Shown here: piece after piece, positions 31,578-39,220 of the stretch
Position numbering within the stretch: position 1 is the first letter of the stretch
How the letters are laid out: each line of letters begins with the position of its first letter
Source: Bacillota bacterium
GTDB lineage: Bacteria > Bacillota > Clostridia > Peptostreptococcales > Anaerovoracaceae
Assembly: GCA_029006195.1 (NCBI GenBank)
Contig: JAQXGH010000050.1
Location: 1-64,000 of the forward strand
DNA length: 64,000 bases
Direction: 5' to 3'
Translations under genes and position numbers: made by a program
The notes under the pieces: model-generated
Seen by the model: the letters and a program-made list of their open reading frames with translations, nothing else
Databases searched by the model: none
Told to the model about the DNA's origin: nothing

Positions 31578-32255
31578 TTAGAAGTATCTGAACACTCCCT
31601 TGACCTTGCCGAGAATTTTAGCGTCCTTAACAATGATAGGGCTCATTGTTGAATTCTCTGGCTGAAGCCTGATGTGATCCGCTTCTTTATAGAATGTCTT
31701 AACAGTTGCTTCGCTCTCAAATCCATCTACCATTGCAACAACGATTTCGCCGTTGCGTGCTGTCTGGCACTGTTCGACCAGGATGTAGTCGCCGTCCATT
31801 ATGCCTGCTTCAATCATGCTCTCGCCTCTGACTGTCAGCATGAAGTTTGTGCCGCTGCCCATAAAACGAGCTGGAACAGGGAAGCTGTCTTCTATGTTCT
31901 GTTCTGCCAGGATAGGAGTGCCTGCTGCGATTCTGCCGATAACAGGGACATCAACAACATCAGCTCTAGCTAAGCCATCATTATATGATGATATTCCTGC
32001 ATCTGCGCCAGATGAAGCTGATGCTACTGCCTGCTGCTGGTTGAAATCGTCATCGACAACTATAAGTGCTCTTGGCTTAGCGGGGTCCTTTCTCAGATAG
32101 CCCTGCTTCTCCAGACTGGATATATCTTTATGCGCTGTTGAAGTTGATTTGATGTTAAGCGCACTGCATATTTCTCTAACTGTAGGGGGATAACCCTTCT
32201 CTCTAATTTCACTCTTCATGTAATCGAGAATTCTCTGTTCGCGTTCTTTAAGCAT
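31578..32255 (-). CDS. lexA: LexA SOS repressor
   Basis: The 225-residue protein has an N-terminal winged helix (residues 1-60, GYPPTVREICSALNIKSTSTAHKDI), a linker and an S24 peptidase domain. The self-cleavage site is Ala111-Gly112 (RIAAGTP), with catalytic Ser146 (RGESM) and Lys186 (ATVKTF). It represses DNA-damage genes and cleaves itself when RecA filaments form. The start at 32255 has GGAGG 5 bases upstream; a TTG four codons earlier overlaps that site. Tandem operators lie in its own promoter region. Confidence 0.97.
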   Translation of the reverse strand: MLKEREQRILDYMKSEIREKGYPPTVREICSALNIKSTSTAHKDISSLEKQGYLRKDPAKPRALIVVDDDFNQQQAVASASSGADAGISSYNDGLARADVVDVPVIGRIAAGTPILAEQNIEDSFPVPARFMGSGTNFMLTVRGESMIEAGIMDGDYILVEQCQTARNGEIVVAMVDGFESEATVKTFYKEADHIRLQPENSTMSPIIVKDAKILGKVKGVFRYF

Positions 32256-32293
32256 TTTATCCTCCAATGGTTCAAAACTGTTTCTACAGAGTC

Positions 32294-32322
32294 ATAATAT
32301 CATATGATGAAAATAATGTAAA
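32294..32322 (-). promoter_or_regulatory. sigma-A promoter of lexA
   Basis: On the minus strand TTTACA (32317-32322) and TATTAT (32294-32299) are 17 bases apart, with an extended TGA before the -10 box. The -35 box overlaps the second LexA-box-like element. Confidence 0.7.
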
Positions 32323-32346
32323 CGCTTGTTTGCGAACAAATTTTCG
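32319..32346. promoter_or_regulatory. tandem LexA boxes
   Basis: CGAACAAATTTTCG (32333-32346) is close to the Bacillota SOS box CGAAC-N4-GTTCG. Directly abutting it, TAAACGCTTGTTTG (32319-32332) has the related core AAAC-N4-GTTT on the opposite reading. Together they cover the -35 box of lexA, consistent with autorepression. Confidence 0.7.
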
Positions 32347-32399
32347 CACCAAGAATAAGGAATCTGTACTAAAAAAGTATAGATTATCTATTCGTCATA

Positions 32400-32408
32400 T
32401 GTTACAAT
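32400..32408 (+). promoter_or_regulatory. extended -10 promoter of trxA
   Basis: TGTTACAAT, with TACAAT at 32403-32408, lies 48 bases before trxA. The -35 box is weak. Confidence 0.5.
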
Positions 32409-32455
32409 GACAAAAAGCGAAAAAGAATTAATCCAATAAAAGGAGGATATACAAT

Positions 32456-32767
32456 ATGAAAGCAATAACAATTACAGCAGATAATTTCGAAGAAATGGTG
32501 CTTAAGTCAGATAAGCCGGTACTGGTTGATTTCTGGGCAACATGGTGTGGACCATGCCGTATGCAGGCTCCTATCCTTGATGCTTTGGCAGAGGAAAGAG
32601 ATGATATCGTTATTGGTAAGCTTAATGTTGATGAAGAACAGCTTCTGGCATTTAAGTATCAGGTTTCAAGCATTCCGATGCTTATGCTTTTCAAGAATGG
32701 CGAAGTATCAGCTAAGGCTCTGGGACTTCACTCAAAGGATCAGCTTGTCGAGGCGTTAGGCCTTTAA
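32456..32767 (+). CDS. trxA: thioredoxin
   Basis: The 103-residue protein is a canonical thioredoxin with the redox motif WCGPC (residues 30-34), the conserved FWATWC context and a cis-proline in SIPMLMLFKNGE. It reduces protein disulphides in the cytoplasm. AAAGGAGG precedes the ATG by a normal distance. Divergent from lexA; followed by the infC leader promoter. Confidence 0.97.
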   Translation: MKAITITADNFEEMVLKSDKPVLVDFWATWCGPCRMQAPILDALAEERDDIVIGKLNVDEEQLLAFKYQVSSIPMLMLFKNGEVSAKALGLHSKDQLVEALGL

Positions 32768-32806
32768 ATTTCAATGAAAACCCGGGAAAATATATTTAAA
32801 ATTTTC

Positions 32807-32835
32807 TTGATTTGAGTAACCCGGTGTGGTATATT
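32807..32835 (+). promoter_or_regulatory. sigma-A promoter of infC-rpmI-rplT
   Basis: TTGATT (32807-32812) and TATATT (32830-32835) are 17 bases apart with an extended TGG. Confidence 0.75.
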
Positions 32836-32841
32836 ATTCGA

Positions 32842-33020
32842 GGCAGTAAGCAGAAGTTATCCGCTTCTCACCTTGATAGCTAAGGCAATCGGGTTAATAG
32901 ATGACTCAAATCTCGACACTGATCGAATTATGTAGTTAGATATTATGGCGGATGCAATATGCATTCGCCATTAGTGGTTTTTGCATAACAATCGCAAATG
33001 CGGTGACCTATGAAGGAGGT
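32842..33020 (+). ncRNA. infC-rpmI-rplT leader with attenuator hairpin (L20-leader type)
   Basis: A leader of about 185 bases precedes infC. It contains a GCAGAAG/CTTCTC hairpin typical of clostridial infC leaders and, at 32945-32971, a 12-base-pair stem (ATGGCGGATGCA with TGCATTCGCCAT) followed by GGTTTTTG, fitting a terminator or attenuator. In Bacillus the corresponding leader binds L20 to repress the operon; the same control here is inference. Confidence 0.75.
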
Positions 33021-33028
33021 ACGGAACA

Positions 33029-33544
33029 ATAGCTAAGGAAGCTTTAATTAACGAAGATATTCGTGCTAAGGAACTGAGAGTAATTGATACTGACGGTAAC
33101 CAGTTAGGCATCATGAGCAGACAGGAAGCTCTCGCGCTTTCAGAAGAGAAGAAGCTTGACCTTGTGTGCATCGCACCTAAGGCTGAGCCACCAGTTTGTA
33201 GAATACTTGATTATGGCAAGTATAAGTACGAACAGCAGAAGAAAGAAAAGGAAGCTAAGAAGAAGCAGCATACTACTCAGGTTAAGGAAATAAGACTTTC
33301 AACCTTCATAGAAGATCATGACATCATGGTAAAGGCTAAGACAGGCGCTAAGTTCCTTAAGGATGGAAACAAGCTTAAGGTCAGCCTTAGATTCAGAGGC
33401 AGAGAACGTGATTACGTTGCTAGAGGTCAGGAAGTAATGGACAGATTCGCTGAAGCTGTTGCAGAAGTAGGCGAAGTTGAGAAGAAGCCTAAGTTTGAGG
33501 GCAGAAGCCTGACAATGATTCTGTCACCAAAGAGCGATAAATAA
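33029..33544 (+). CDS. infC: translation initiation factor IF-3, ATA start codon
   Basis: The 171-residue protein begins (M)AKEALINEDIRAKELRVID and has the usual two IF-3 domains joined by a lysine-rich linker (KKEKEAKKKQ). The frame is open from 33029, where an ATA codon sits 8 bases after AAGGAGGT (33013-33020). There is no ATG, GTG or TTG that would keep the conserved N-terminus; the first ATG (33113) would remove 28 conserved residues. Rare start codons in infC let IF-3 limit its own synthesis. It prevents subunit joining and checks the initiator codon. Confidence 0.95.
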   Translation: MAKEALINEDIRAKELRVIDTDGNQLGIMSRQEALALSEEKKLDLVCIAPKAEPPVCRILDYGKYKYEQQKKEKEAKKKQHTTQVKEIRLSTFIEDHDIMVKAKTGAKFLKDGNKLKVSLRFRGRERDYVARGQEVMDRFAEAVAEVGEVEKKPKFEGRSLTMILSPKSDK

Positions 33545-33577
33545 AATGTTAAGTCAATAAAATTCAGGGAGGACAAC

Positions 33578-33778
33578 ATGGCAAAGAATAAAATGAAGTC
33601 TCACAGAGGCGCATGTAAGAGATTTAAGATTACAGGTTCAGGTAAAGTAAAGAGAAATAAAGCATATAAGAGCCACATCCTTACTAAGAAGAGCCAGAAG
33701 AGAAAGAGAGGCCTGAGAAAGGCAACTACATTAACTAGTGCAGATCTGAATAGAATCAAGGCTGTATTAAGCAAGTAA
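33578..33778 (+). CDS. rpmI: 50S ribosomal protein L35
   Basis: The 66-residue, highly basic protein is a standard L35 ([40 protein letters not shown]). It is the second gene of the infC-rpmI-rplT operon, 33 bases after infC, with GGGAGG before the ATG. Confidence 0.98.
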   Translation: MAKNKMKSHRGACKRFKITGSGKVKRNKAYKSHILTKKSQKRKRGLRKATTLTSADLNRIKAVLSK

Positions 33779-33791
33779 GGGAGGTAATAAA

Positions 33792-34145
33792 ATGGCAAGA
33801 GTTAAGAAGGGCGTTAACGCACACAAGAGACATAAGAAAGTATTAAAGATGGCTAAGGGCTACTATGGCTCAAAGCACAGCACATATAGAGCAGCTAAGC
33901 CTGCAACAATGAGAGCTCTCCGTTCAGCTTACATTGGAAGAAAGAACAAGAAGAGAGATTACAGAAGACTTTGGATCGCTAGAATCAACGCTGCAGCTAG
34001 AATGAACGACATGAGCTACAGCAAGCTGATCGGTGGCCTGAAGGCAGCTAACATCGACATCAACAGAAAGATGCTGTCAGAAATGGCTATCTACGATCCT
34101 GCTGGTTTCGCTACTCTTTGTGAAACTGCTAAGAAGGCTCTCTAA
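33792..34145 (+). CDS. rplT: 50S ribosomal protein L20
   Basis: The 117-residue basic protein is full-length L20 ([51 protein letters not shown]). Besides its structural role, L20 is the usual repressor of this operon. GGGAGG precedes the ATG 14 bases after rpmI. Confidence 0.99.
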   Translation: MARVKKGVNAHKRHKKVLKMAKGYYGSKHSTYRAAKPATMRALRSAYIGRKNKKRDYRRLWIARINAAARMNDMSYSKLIGGLKAANIDINRKMLSEMAIYDPAGFATLCETAKKAL

Positions 34146-34171
34146 GATAGAGTTTATAAAAAAGATATATA

Positions 34172-34203
34172 AGTGCGTGAAGTATTCTCTCACGCACTTT
34201 TTG
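34172..34203 (+). terminator. terminator of infC-rpmI-rplT
   Basis: AGTGCGTGA (34172-34180) pairs with TCACGCACT (34190-34198) and is followed by a run of T. Confidence 0.9.
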
Positions 34204-34254
34204 TTATATACTAGTGCAGTGAAATAAATTATATAGTTAGTAAAAGGAGAAAAT

Positions 34255-34839
34255 ATGGAACCGCGTTTAACAGAAATTGAATTTGATGAAATAATTGCGA
34301 ACCTGGAAAATCTCCAGGAAGAAATCACACCCGAAATCGAAGAAGAGATAAGAGCTTGTGCCAAGAAGGTAACTGAAGCTGCTGATCCTAAGTTTACATA
34401 TATGATGCTTCCTATATATGATAGAGAAATCTCAGGATGCCCAATCGAAGGTAATGATATCGGAGAATTTCTCGCTACAAGCAACCAGGCTTTACTTTTC
34501 GCTGCAACTTTAGGAAATGAAGTGGAAGAAATGCTTCTGGGAAATGGTGAAGATGCTAGAGCAGAAGCAATCATGAATGCGTGCGCTAGAGCTGCTATCG
34601 AAAATGTAGTTGGCAACTTCGAAAACGATTTTGCCAAGGCTGCATCATACCAGGGCCTTTTCCTTACGGATAGATTCTGCCCAGGAAATGGGGACATGCC
34701 GGCTGGTGAACATCAGAGAATCTGCGATATTTTATACACTACTAAGAGAATCGGTTTAGATATCGCTGACGCTGAAGATCTGACTCCTAGATCATGGATG
34801 TCAGCAATTATCGGAATCTCAGAAATTCCTCAGAGATAG
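34255..34839 (+). CDS. stand-alone MetH-type (B12-dependent methionine synthase) reactivation domain
   Basis: The 194-residue protein matches the C-terminal AdoMet-binding domain of MetH: an N-terminal helical arm, LLFAATLGNEVEEML, then DRFCPGNGDMPAGEHQRICDIL and RIGLDIADAEDLTPRSWMSAIIGIS. In the usual motif RxxPGYGD the tyrosine is followed by glycine; here the tyrosine is Asn (PGNGD). In MetH this domain donates a methyl group from AdoMet to rescue Co(II) cobalamin. Separate versions occur in anaerobes that use split methionine synthases. The gene is monocistronic, 20 kb from the corrinoid cluster. Confidence 0.82.
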   Translation: MEPRLTEIEFDEIIANLENLQEEITPEIEEEIRACAKKVTEAADPKFTYMMLPIYDREISGCPIEGNDIGEFLATSNQALLFAATLGNEVEEMLLGNGEDARAEAIMNACARAAIENVVGNFENDFAKAASYQGLFLTDRFCPGNGDMPAGEHQRICDILYTTKRIGLDIADAEDLTPRSWMSAIIGISEIPQR

Positions 34840-34842
34840 GTT

Positions 34843-34871
34843 TTGCGCTGTAAGCCTGACAGTGGTAAAAT
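34843..34871 (+). promoter_or_regulatory. sigma-A promoter of the small lipoprotein gene
   Basis: TTGCGC (34843-34848) and TAAAAT (34866-34871) are 17 bases apart with an extended TGG, 27 bases before the start codon. Confidence 0.6.
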
Positions 34872-34897
34872 AAAATGTCGAGAGAAAGGAAATCAAT

Positions 34898-35260
34898 ATG
34901 AAGAAGATAATTGCTTTATTAAGCTGCATTATGATCATGATATTCTGCGTGGGTCTTACTGGCTGCGGAGAATCTGAAGGACAGTACTCAGATAGTAAAT
35001 ATGTCGGTAAGTGGACAGCCACTCAGGTAGAAATCAATGGAGAGACAAATCCTATTGGTGATTATCTTGATAGCGAATTTTCAATAACACTTCATGCTGA
35101 CGGCAGCGCTTCAATTGTAAATAAGGGTGAAAGTAATGTCGGTGTTTGGGAACCAACAAATGACGGCTTCTCAATTGACGCTGGAACAAACGAATTTATT
35201 GAGGATGGCGAAACAGTCGTTCTGGAATTCGATGGACTGAAATTCATCTTTGAACAGTAA
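34898..35260 (+). CDS. small lipoprotein with a lipocalin-like domain
   Basis: The 120-residue protein has a lipoprotein signal with lipobox LTGC (Cys23 as lipidated residue) and a short beta-rich domain (YVGKWTATQVEINGE; FSITLHADGSASIVNKGE; GVWEPTNDGFSI). This pattern is common in small clostridial secreted proteins of unknown function, resembling lipocalin-like domains. AGAAAGGA precedes the ATG; the gene is bounded by its own promoter and terminator. Confidence 0.8.
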   Translation: MKKIIALLSCIMIMIFCVGLTGCGESEGQYSDSKYVGKWTATQVEINGETNPIGDYLDSEFSITLHADGSASIVNKGESNVGVWEPTNDGFSIDAGTNEFIEDGETVVLEFDGLKFIFEQ

Positions 35261-35264
35261 AATC

Positions 35265-35293
35265 AAAGCTCCGGTTTTTACCGGGGCTTTCTT
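35265..35293 (+). terminator. terminator after the small lipoprotein gene
   Basis: AAAGCTCCGG (35265-35274) pairs with CCGGGGCTTT (35281-35290), followed by C and T residues. Confidence 0.8.
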
Positions 35294-35311
35294 CAGATAT
35301 AAGGAATGGAT

Positions 35312-37954
35312 ATGGCAAAGGCAAAAAGACTTACAATAGGAATATTGGCTCATGTAGATGCGGGGAAAACCACGCTGTCTGAGGCGATGCTCTACCATTC
35401 GGGACGCATTAAGTCAATGGGCAGGGTTGACCACAAAAACGCTTTCCTGGATACAGATACTCAGGAAAAGGACAGAGGGATCACCATATTCAGCAAGCAG
35501 GCGGAATTCACCATAGGTGATGGAGAAACGGAAGTTATGCTGCTGGATACTCCGGGTCACGTGGACTTTAGCGCTGAGATGGAGAGGACACTCAGCGTGC
35601 TTGATTATGCTATTCTTGTCATCAGCGGCAAGGACGGTGTGCAGAGCCATACTGTTACGCTTTGGAAGCTTTTGCAGAAATACGAAGTTCCGGTTTTTGT
35701 CTTCATAAATAAGATGGATCTTGACGGAACTGACGAGGATAGGTTACTGACTGAGCTCAAAGAAACACTGGATCCCGGCTGCAGCGTGCTGACGGATCTG
35801 GAGGAGCTGGCAACTTGCGATGATGAGTTACTTGAGGAATACCTGACAAACGGTACTCTGGAGAATGATTCCATAGCGAGGGCTGTGTATGAGCGAAGCG
35901 TATTCCCTTGCTTCTTCGGCTCTGCACTAAAGCCTTACGGTGTAAGCGAATTTATGCAAAGTCTACAAAACCTGACTCTCCGCCTTGTATATACCGATCC
36001 TGGTAATGTGAGCGGACCTAATGATTTCAGAGGGCGTGTGTTCAAGATCACAAGAGATCAGGGAGAAAGACTTACGCATATCAAAGTCCTTGGCGGAGTC
36101 CTTCGCGTTAAGGATGAAATAGATGGAGAAAAAGTAAATCAAATCCGAATTTATTCCGGTCAGAAATATAGAACCGTGGATAGCGCTGAGAGCGGTATGT
36201 TATGTGCGGTTACGGGGCTTGTCAAAACATCTGCAGGCTATGATGCCGAGCTGGAGCCGGTAATGTCATATAGGGTAATACCACCTGCTGAAGTTAATGA
36301 TACTAAAATGCTTGAAATACTCAGGCAGCTTGAGGACGAAGATCCCATGTTGAATGTTTCCTGGAACCCTCAGATAAGAGAAATCCAGGTCAAGCTTATG
36401 GGAGAAATTCAGTTGGAAGTCCTCAGTAATATAATAAATGAAAGATTTGGCTTCGAAGTCACCTTTGGTCAGGGTCAAATCGCATATAAAGAAACAATAA
36501 CTGAGCCGGTAACCGGTGCTGGACACTTCGAGCCGCTGAGACACTACGCAGAGGTACAGCTGCTCCTGGAGCCTTTGCCAAACGGTAGCGGGTTGTCGTT
36601 TGGAACGCTTTGCAGTGAAGATGTCTTAGATAAAAACTGGCAGAGGCTTATTATGACACACTTTCTGGAGAAGGAGTACACGGGAGCACTTACAAATTCG
36701 CCTATTACCGATATGAGGATATCCATTCTGACGGGTCGTGCTCATAAGAAGCACACGGAAGGTGGAGACTTCAGACAGTCCACATACAGGGCAATAAGGC
36801 AAGGTCTGAGAAAGAGTGCGGCTTTAGGCCAGGTAGTGCTTCTGGAACCTTGGTATGAATTCAGATTGGAACTTCCAGGGGATATGGTCGGAAGAGCCAT
36901 GGCGGATATACAGCGAATGAGCGGTACTTTCGAAGCTCCAGAAATGCGTGGGGACAACGCTATTTTAGAAGGACAGGCGCCTGTATCAGAAATGAAGAGC
37001 TATATAACCGAAGTAGCTATGTACACTAAGGGTTACGGCAGGCTCATGGTCAGAGCGGCTGGGTATAGGCCTTGTCATAATCAGGATGAAGTAATCGAGA
37101 GGATAGGTTATGATCCTGACAGAGATATAGAGAATACGGGTGATTCGGTATTCTGCAGTCATGGTACTGGTATTAACATTCCTTGGTATGAATCTGATGA
37201 AATGATGCATATGAGTAATGGGCTCAAAGATACTAGGGAAGAGGAGACTGAGTTCTCACCTAAGGTGACATCATATCGCAGTGGCCCTTCATTTGAAGAT
37301 GATGATGAGCTGAGGCGAATATTCGAAAATACCTATGGCAGTTTGTCTGGTAAAAACACCGGCAGCAGGAAGAAGTGGAAGGCCAAAATAGAACCGAAGG
37401 AATATGTTGCTAAGGTTAAAATCAAAGAAAGCCTTCCTGAATATCTGCTCGTTGATGGTTACAACATCATATTTGCCTGGCCTGATCTTAAGGAACTCGC
37501 TAAGGTAAGTATTGATGCGGCTAGAGATGCGCTTATTGAAATTCTCTGTAATTACCAGGGATTCAAAAAATGCAAACTAATGGTTGTCTTTGACGCCTAT
37601 AAAGTCAAAGGCGGCGAGAGACATATAGAGCAGCAGGCAGGTATCAGCGTCGTATATACTAAGGAAGCTGAAACTGCAGATACCTTTATCGAGAGGACGA
37701 CCTATGAACTTTCGGGAAAGGGTGCTGTGGACGAAGAGGGCAAAAGACAGAAATACAGTGTCAAAGTTGCAACTTCGGATAGACTTGAACAGATAATAAT
37801 CATGGGTAATGATGCTATCAGGATGTCAGCTAAGGACTTCATAGCTGAGGTGGAGATGGTCAATAAACAAATAGAGGAAGTCATTGCTAGAAATAATAGG
37901 CAGAATGAAATAGCTAGTGTTAAGATTGGTCACATCTTCGACAAGAAGCAGTGA
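35312..37954 (+). CDS. TetM-like ribosomal-protection GTPase fused to a C-terminal NYN (Rae1/YacP-type) nuclease domain
   Basis: The 880-residue protein starts with an EF-G/TetM-type GTPase: P-loop AHVDAGKTT, DRGITI, DTPGHVDF and NKMD. EF-G-like domains II-V follow (about 230-690), with the TetM-like end SGTFEAPEMRGDNAILEGQAP but a C-terminal stretch (CSHGTGINIPWYESDEMM) unlike classical TetM. After a charged linker, residues about 705-865 form an NYN/PIN-like domain with acidic residues in LLVDGYN (Asp715), VVFDAYK, AETADTFIE and VATSDRLEQ. Rae1 of Bacillus is a ribosome-associated mRNA endonuclease of this fold. I infer a factor that enters the A site and cuts mRNA. The start at 35312 is preferred because AAGGA is 6 bases upstream; an ATG two codons earlier is possible. 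Confidence 0.88.
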   Translation: MAKAKRLTIGILAHVDAGKTTLSEAMLYHSGRIKSMGRVDHKNAFLDTDTQEKDRGITIFSKQAEFTIGDGETEVMLLDTPGHVDFSAEMERTLSVLDYAILVISGKDGVQSHTVTLWKLLQKYEVPVFVFINKMDLDGTDEDRLLTELKETLDPGCSVLTDLEELATCDDELLEEYLTNGTLENDSIARAVYERSVFPCFFGSALKPYGVSEFMQSLQNLTLRLVYTDPGNVSGPNDFRGRVFKITRDQGERLTHIKVLGGVLRVKDEIDGEKVNQIRIYSGQKYRTVDSAESGMLCAVTGLVKTSAGYDAELEPVMSYRVIPPAEVNDTKMLEILRQLEDEDPMLNVSWNPQIREIQVKLMGEIQLEVLSNIINERFGFEVTFGQGQIAYKETITEPVTGAGHFEPLRHYAEVQLLLEPLPNGSGLSFGTLCSEDVLDKNWQRLIMTHFLEKEYTGALTNSPITDMRISILTGRAHKKHTEGGDFRQSTYRAIRQGLRKSAALGQVVLLEPWYEFRLELPGDMVGRAMADIQRMSGTFEAPEMRGDNAILEGQAPVSEMKSYITEVAMYTKGYGRLMVRAAGYRPCHNQDEVIERIGYDPDRDIENTGDSVFCSHGTGINIPWYESDEMMHMSNGLKDTREEETEFSPKVTSYRSGPSFEDDDELRRIFENTYGSLSGKNTGSRKKWKAKIEPKEYVAKVKIKESLPEYLLVDGYNIIFAWPDLKELAKVSIDAARDALIEILCNYQGFKKCKLMVVFDAYKVKGGERHIEQQAGISVVYTKEAETADTFIERTTYELSGKGAVDEEGKRQKYSVKVATSDRLEQIIIMGNDAIRMSAKDFIAEVEMVNKQIEEVIARNNRQNEIASVKIGHIFDKKQ

Positions 37955-37984
37955 TAAGATAAAAAGATAAAGGAGAAATAATAA

Positions 37985-39049
37985 ATGAAACGTACAGGAA
38001 TAATTTGCCTATGCCTTATGGTTGTAATTGGCCTATTTGGTCTCACTGGATGCGGCGAAGCTATGCCATATAGCGAAATCAAAGTGGATGATTACGTTAA
38101 ATTAGGTGAATACAAAGGCCTCAAAGCTGACCCTATAAATGTTGAAGTAACAAAGGAAGATGTAGCTAACCTGGTACAGGCTAGACTTAACAGTGAAGCG
38201 GAAGAAGTGAACCTTGAAAAGGGTGACAAAATCAAGAATGGTGACGTGGCAAATATCAACTATGTTGGTACTATTAATGGTAAGGAATTTGAAGGCGGAT
38301 CTGCTGACAATTATGATCTGACTATAGGTTCGGGCGATTTCATTTCTGGTTTCGAAGACGGTCTTGTTGGCAAAAAGGTTGGGCAGGAAAACATCAAACT
38401 GAATTTGGCCTTCCCTCTTAATTACGGTGCAACTGATCTGGCTGGTAAGGACGTAGTCTTCACAGTAAAAATCAATTCAGCAGTGAGACCTACAGCGCCT
38501 GAATATAATGAAGTATTCATAAAGTCACAGGGTGACTATAATACTAAGGAAGAATATGAAGCGGCACTGAAGGAAGAACTTACAAAGAAACAGACTGCAG
38601 AGGCTAAGGAAAACCAGAAAAACGCTCTCTGGAGTCAGGTTATCTCAAATTCAGAAGTAAAGAAGTATCCTGAAGAAGTCCTGAACACATATCTGGAATT
38701 CAACAGCAAGCAGCTGGATGATTATGCTGAAGAAGCAGGCGTAACGAGAAAAGATATTTTAGAACAGTACGGCTTCGCTAGTGAAGAGGAATTCAAGAAT
38801 GTAAATGAAGATAGCAGCAAGGTAAGAGTAAAGCAGGAACTTATCATGAAAGCTATTTCAGAAAAAGAAAATCTGGAAGTAACAGATAAGGCTATGGAAG
38901 ACATGGTCAAGAAGCTCGAAGAACAGGGTTATACTGACGAAGCAATACTCCAGTCAACAGGAAGAAACATTACTGAATATGTATATCTGCAGGTAATGTA
39001 TGAAAATGTTCTCGATTTTATCGTTAAGAATGCAGATATTTCCAAGTAA
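37985..39049 (+). CDS. extracytoplasmic trigger-factor-like peptidyl-prolyl isomerase lipoprotein
   Basis: The 354-residue protein has a lipobox FGLTGC (Cys23). Residues about 75-165 are an FKBP-type PPIase as in trigger factor (GDVANINYVGTINGKEFEGGSADNYDLTIGSGDFISGFEDGLVGK). The C-terminal region (about 170-350) resembles the helical trigger-factor chaperone arms. The ribosome-binding N-terminal domain is missing. It probably helps fold secreted proteins on the outer face of the membrane. It follows the TetM-NYN gene by 30 bases with AAAGGAG, probably in one operon. Confidence 0.85.
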   Translation: MKRTGIICLCLMVVIGLFGLTGCGEAMPYSEIKVDDYVKLGEYKGLKADPINVEVTKEDVANLVQARLNSEAEEVNLEKGDKIKNGDVANINYVGTINGKEFEGGSADNYDLTIGSGDFISGFEDGLVGKKVGQENIKLNLAFPLNYGATDLAGKDVVFTVKINSAVRPTAPEYNEVFIKSQGDYNTKEEYEAALKEELTKKQTAEAKENQKNALWSQVISNSEVKKYPEEVLNTYLEFNSKQLDDYAEEAGVTRKDILEQYGFASEEEFKNVNEDSSKVRVKQELIMKAISEKENLEVTDKAMEDMVKKLEEQGYTDEAILQSTGRNITEYVYLQVMYENVLDFIVKNADISK

Positions 39050-39133
39050 GTCTCAAATTTAATACTATGTTCAAAAAATAATACAAGAGTTCTGTTTTTT
39101 GCTTGTATAAGATTAGATAATATGATATCCTAC

Positions 39134-39191
39134 ATAAGTAACCTTAATAAAGCGGCCTGTGCTTTTTAGCATAGGCTGCGGTGGGACTTAT
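39134..39191 (+). promoter_or_regulatory. structured leader of the Na+/alanine symporter gene, class not recognised
   Basis: An 11-base-pair stem (GCGGCCTGTGC 39152-39162 with GCATAGGCTGC 39169-39179, two G-U pairs) is nested inside an outer helix ATAAGT (39134-39139) with ACTTAT (39186-39191). The joint sequences are asymmetric. There is no immediate T run, though TTTTTTATTTT follows at about 39198. It lies 30 bases before the symporter start. It could be an attenuator or a small riboswitch. Confidence 0.45.
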
Positions 39192-39220
39192 TTAGGATTT
39201 TTTATTTTGGAGGAAAGTTT

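Noticed and set aside
35312..37954. Acquired tetracycline-resistance gene
   Set aside because: The GTPase is TetM-like but carries an NYN domain, a different C-terminal end, host-like base composition and no mobile-element context, so a resident housekeeping factor is more likely.
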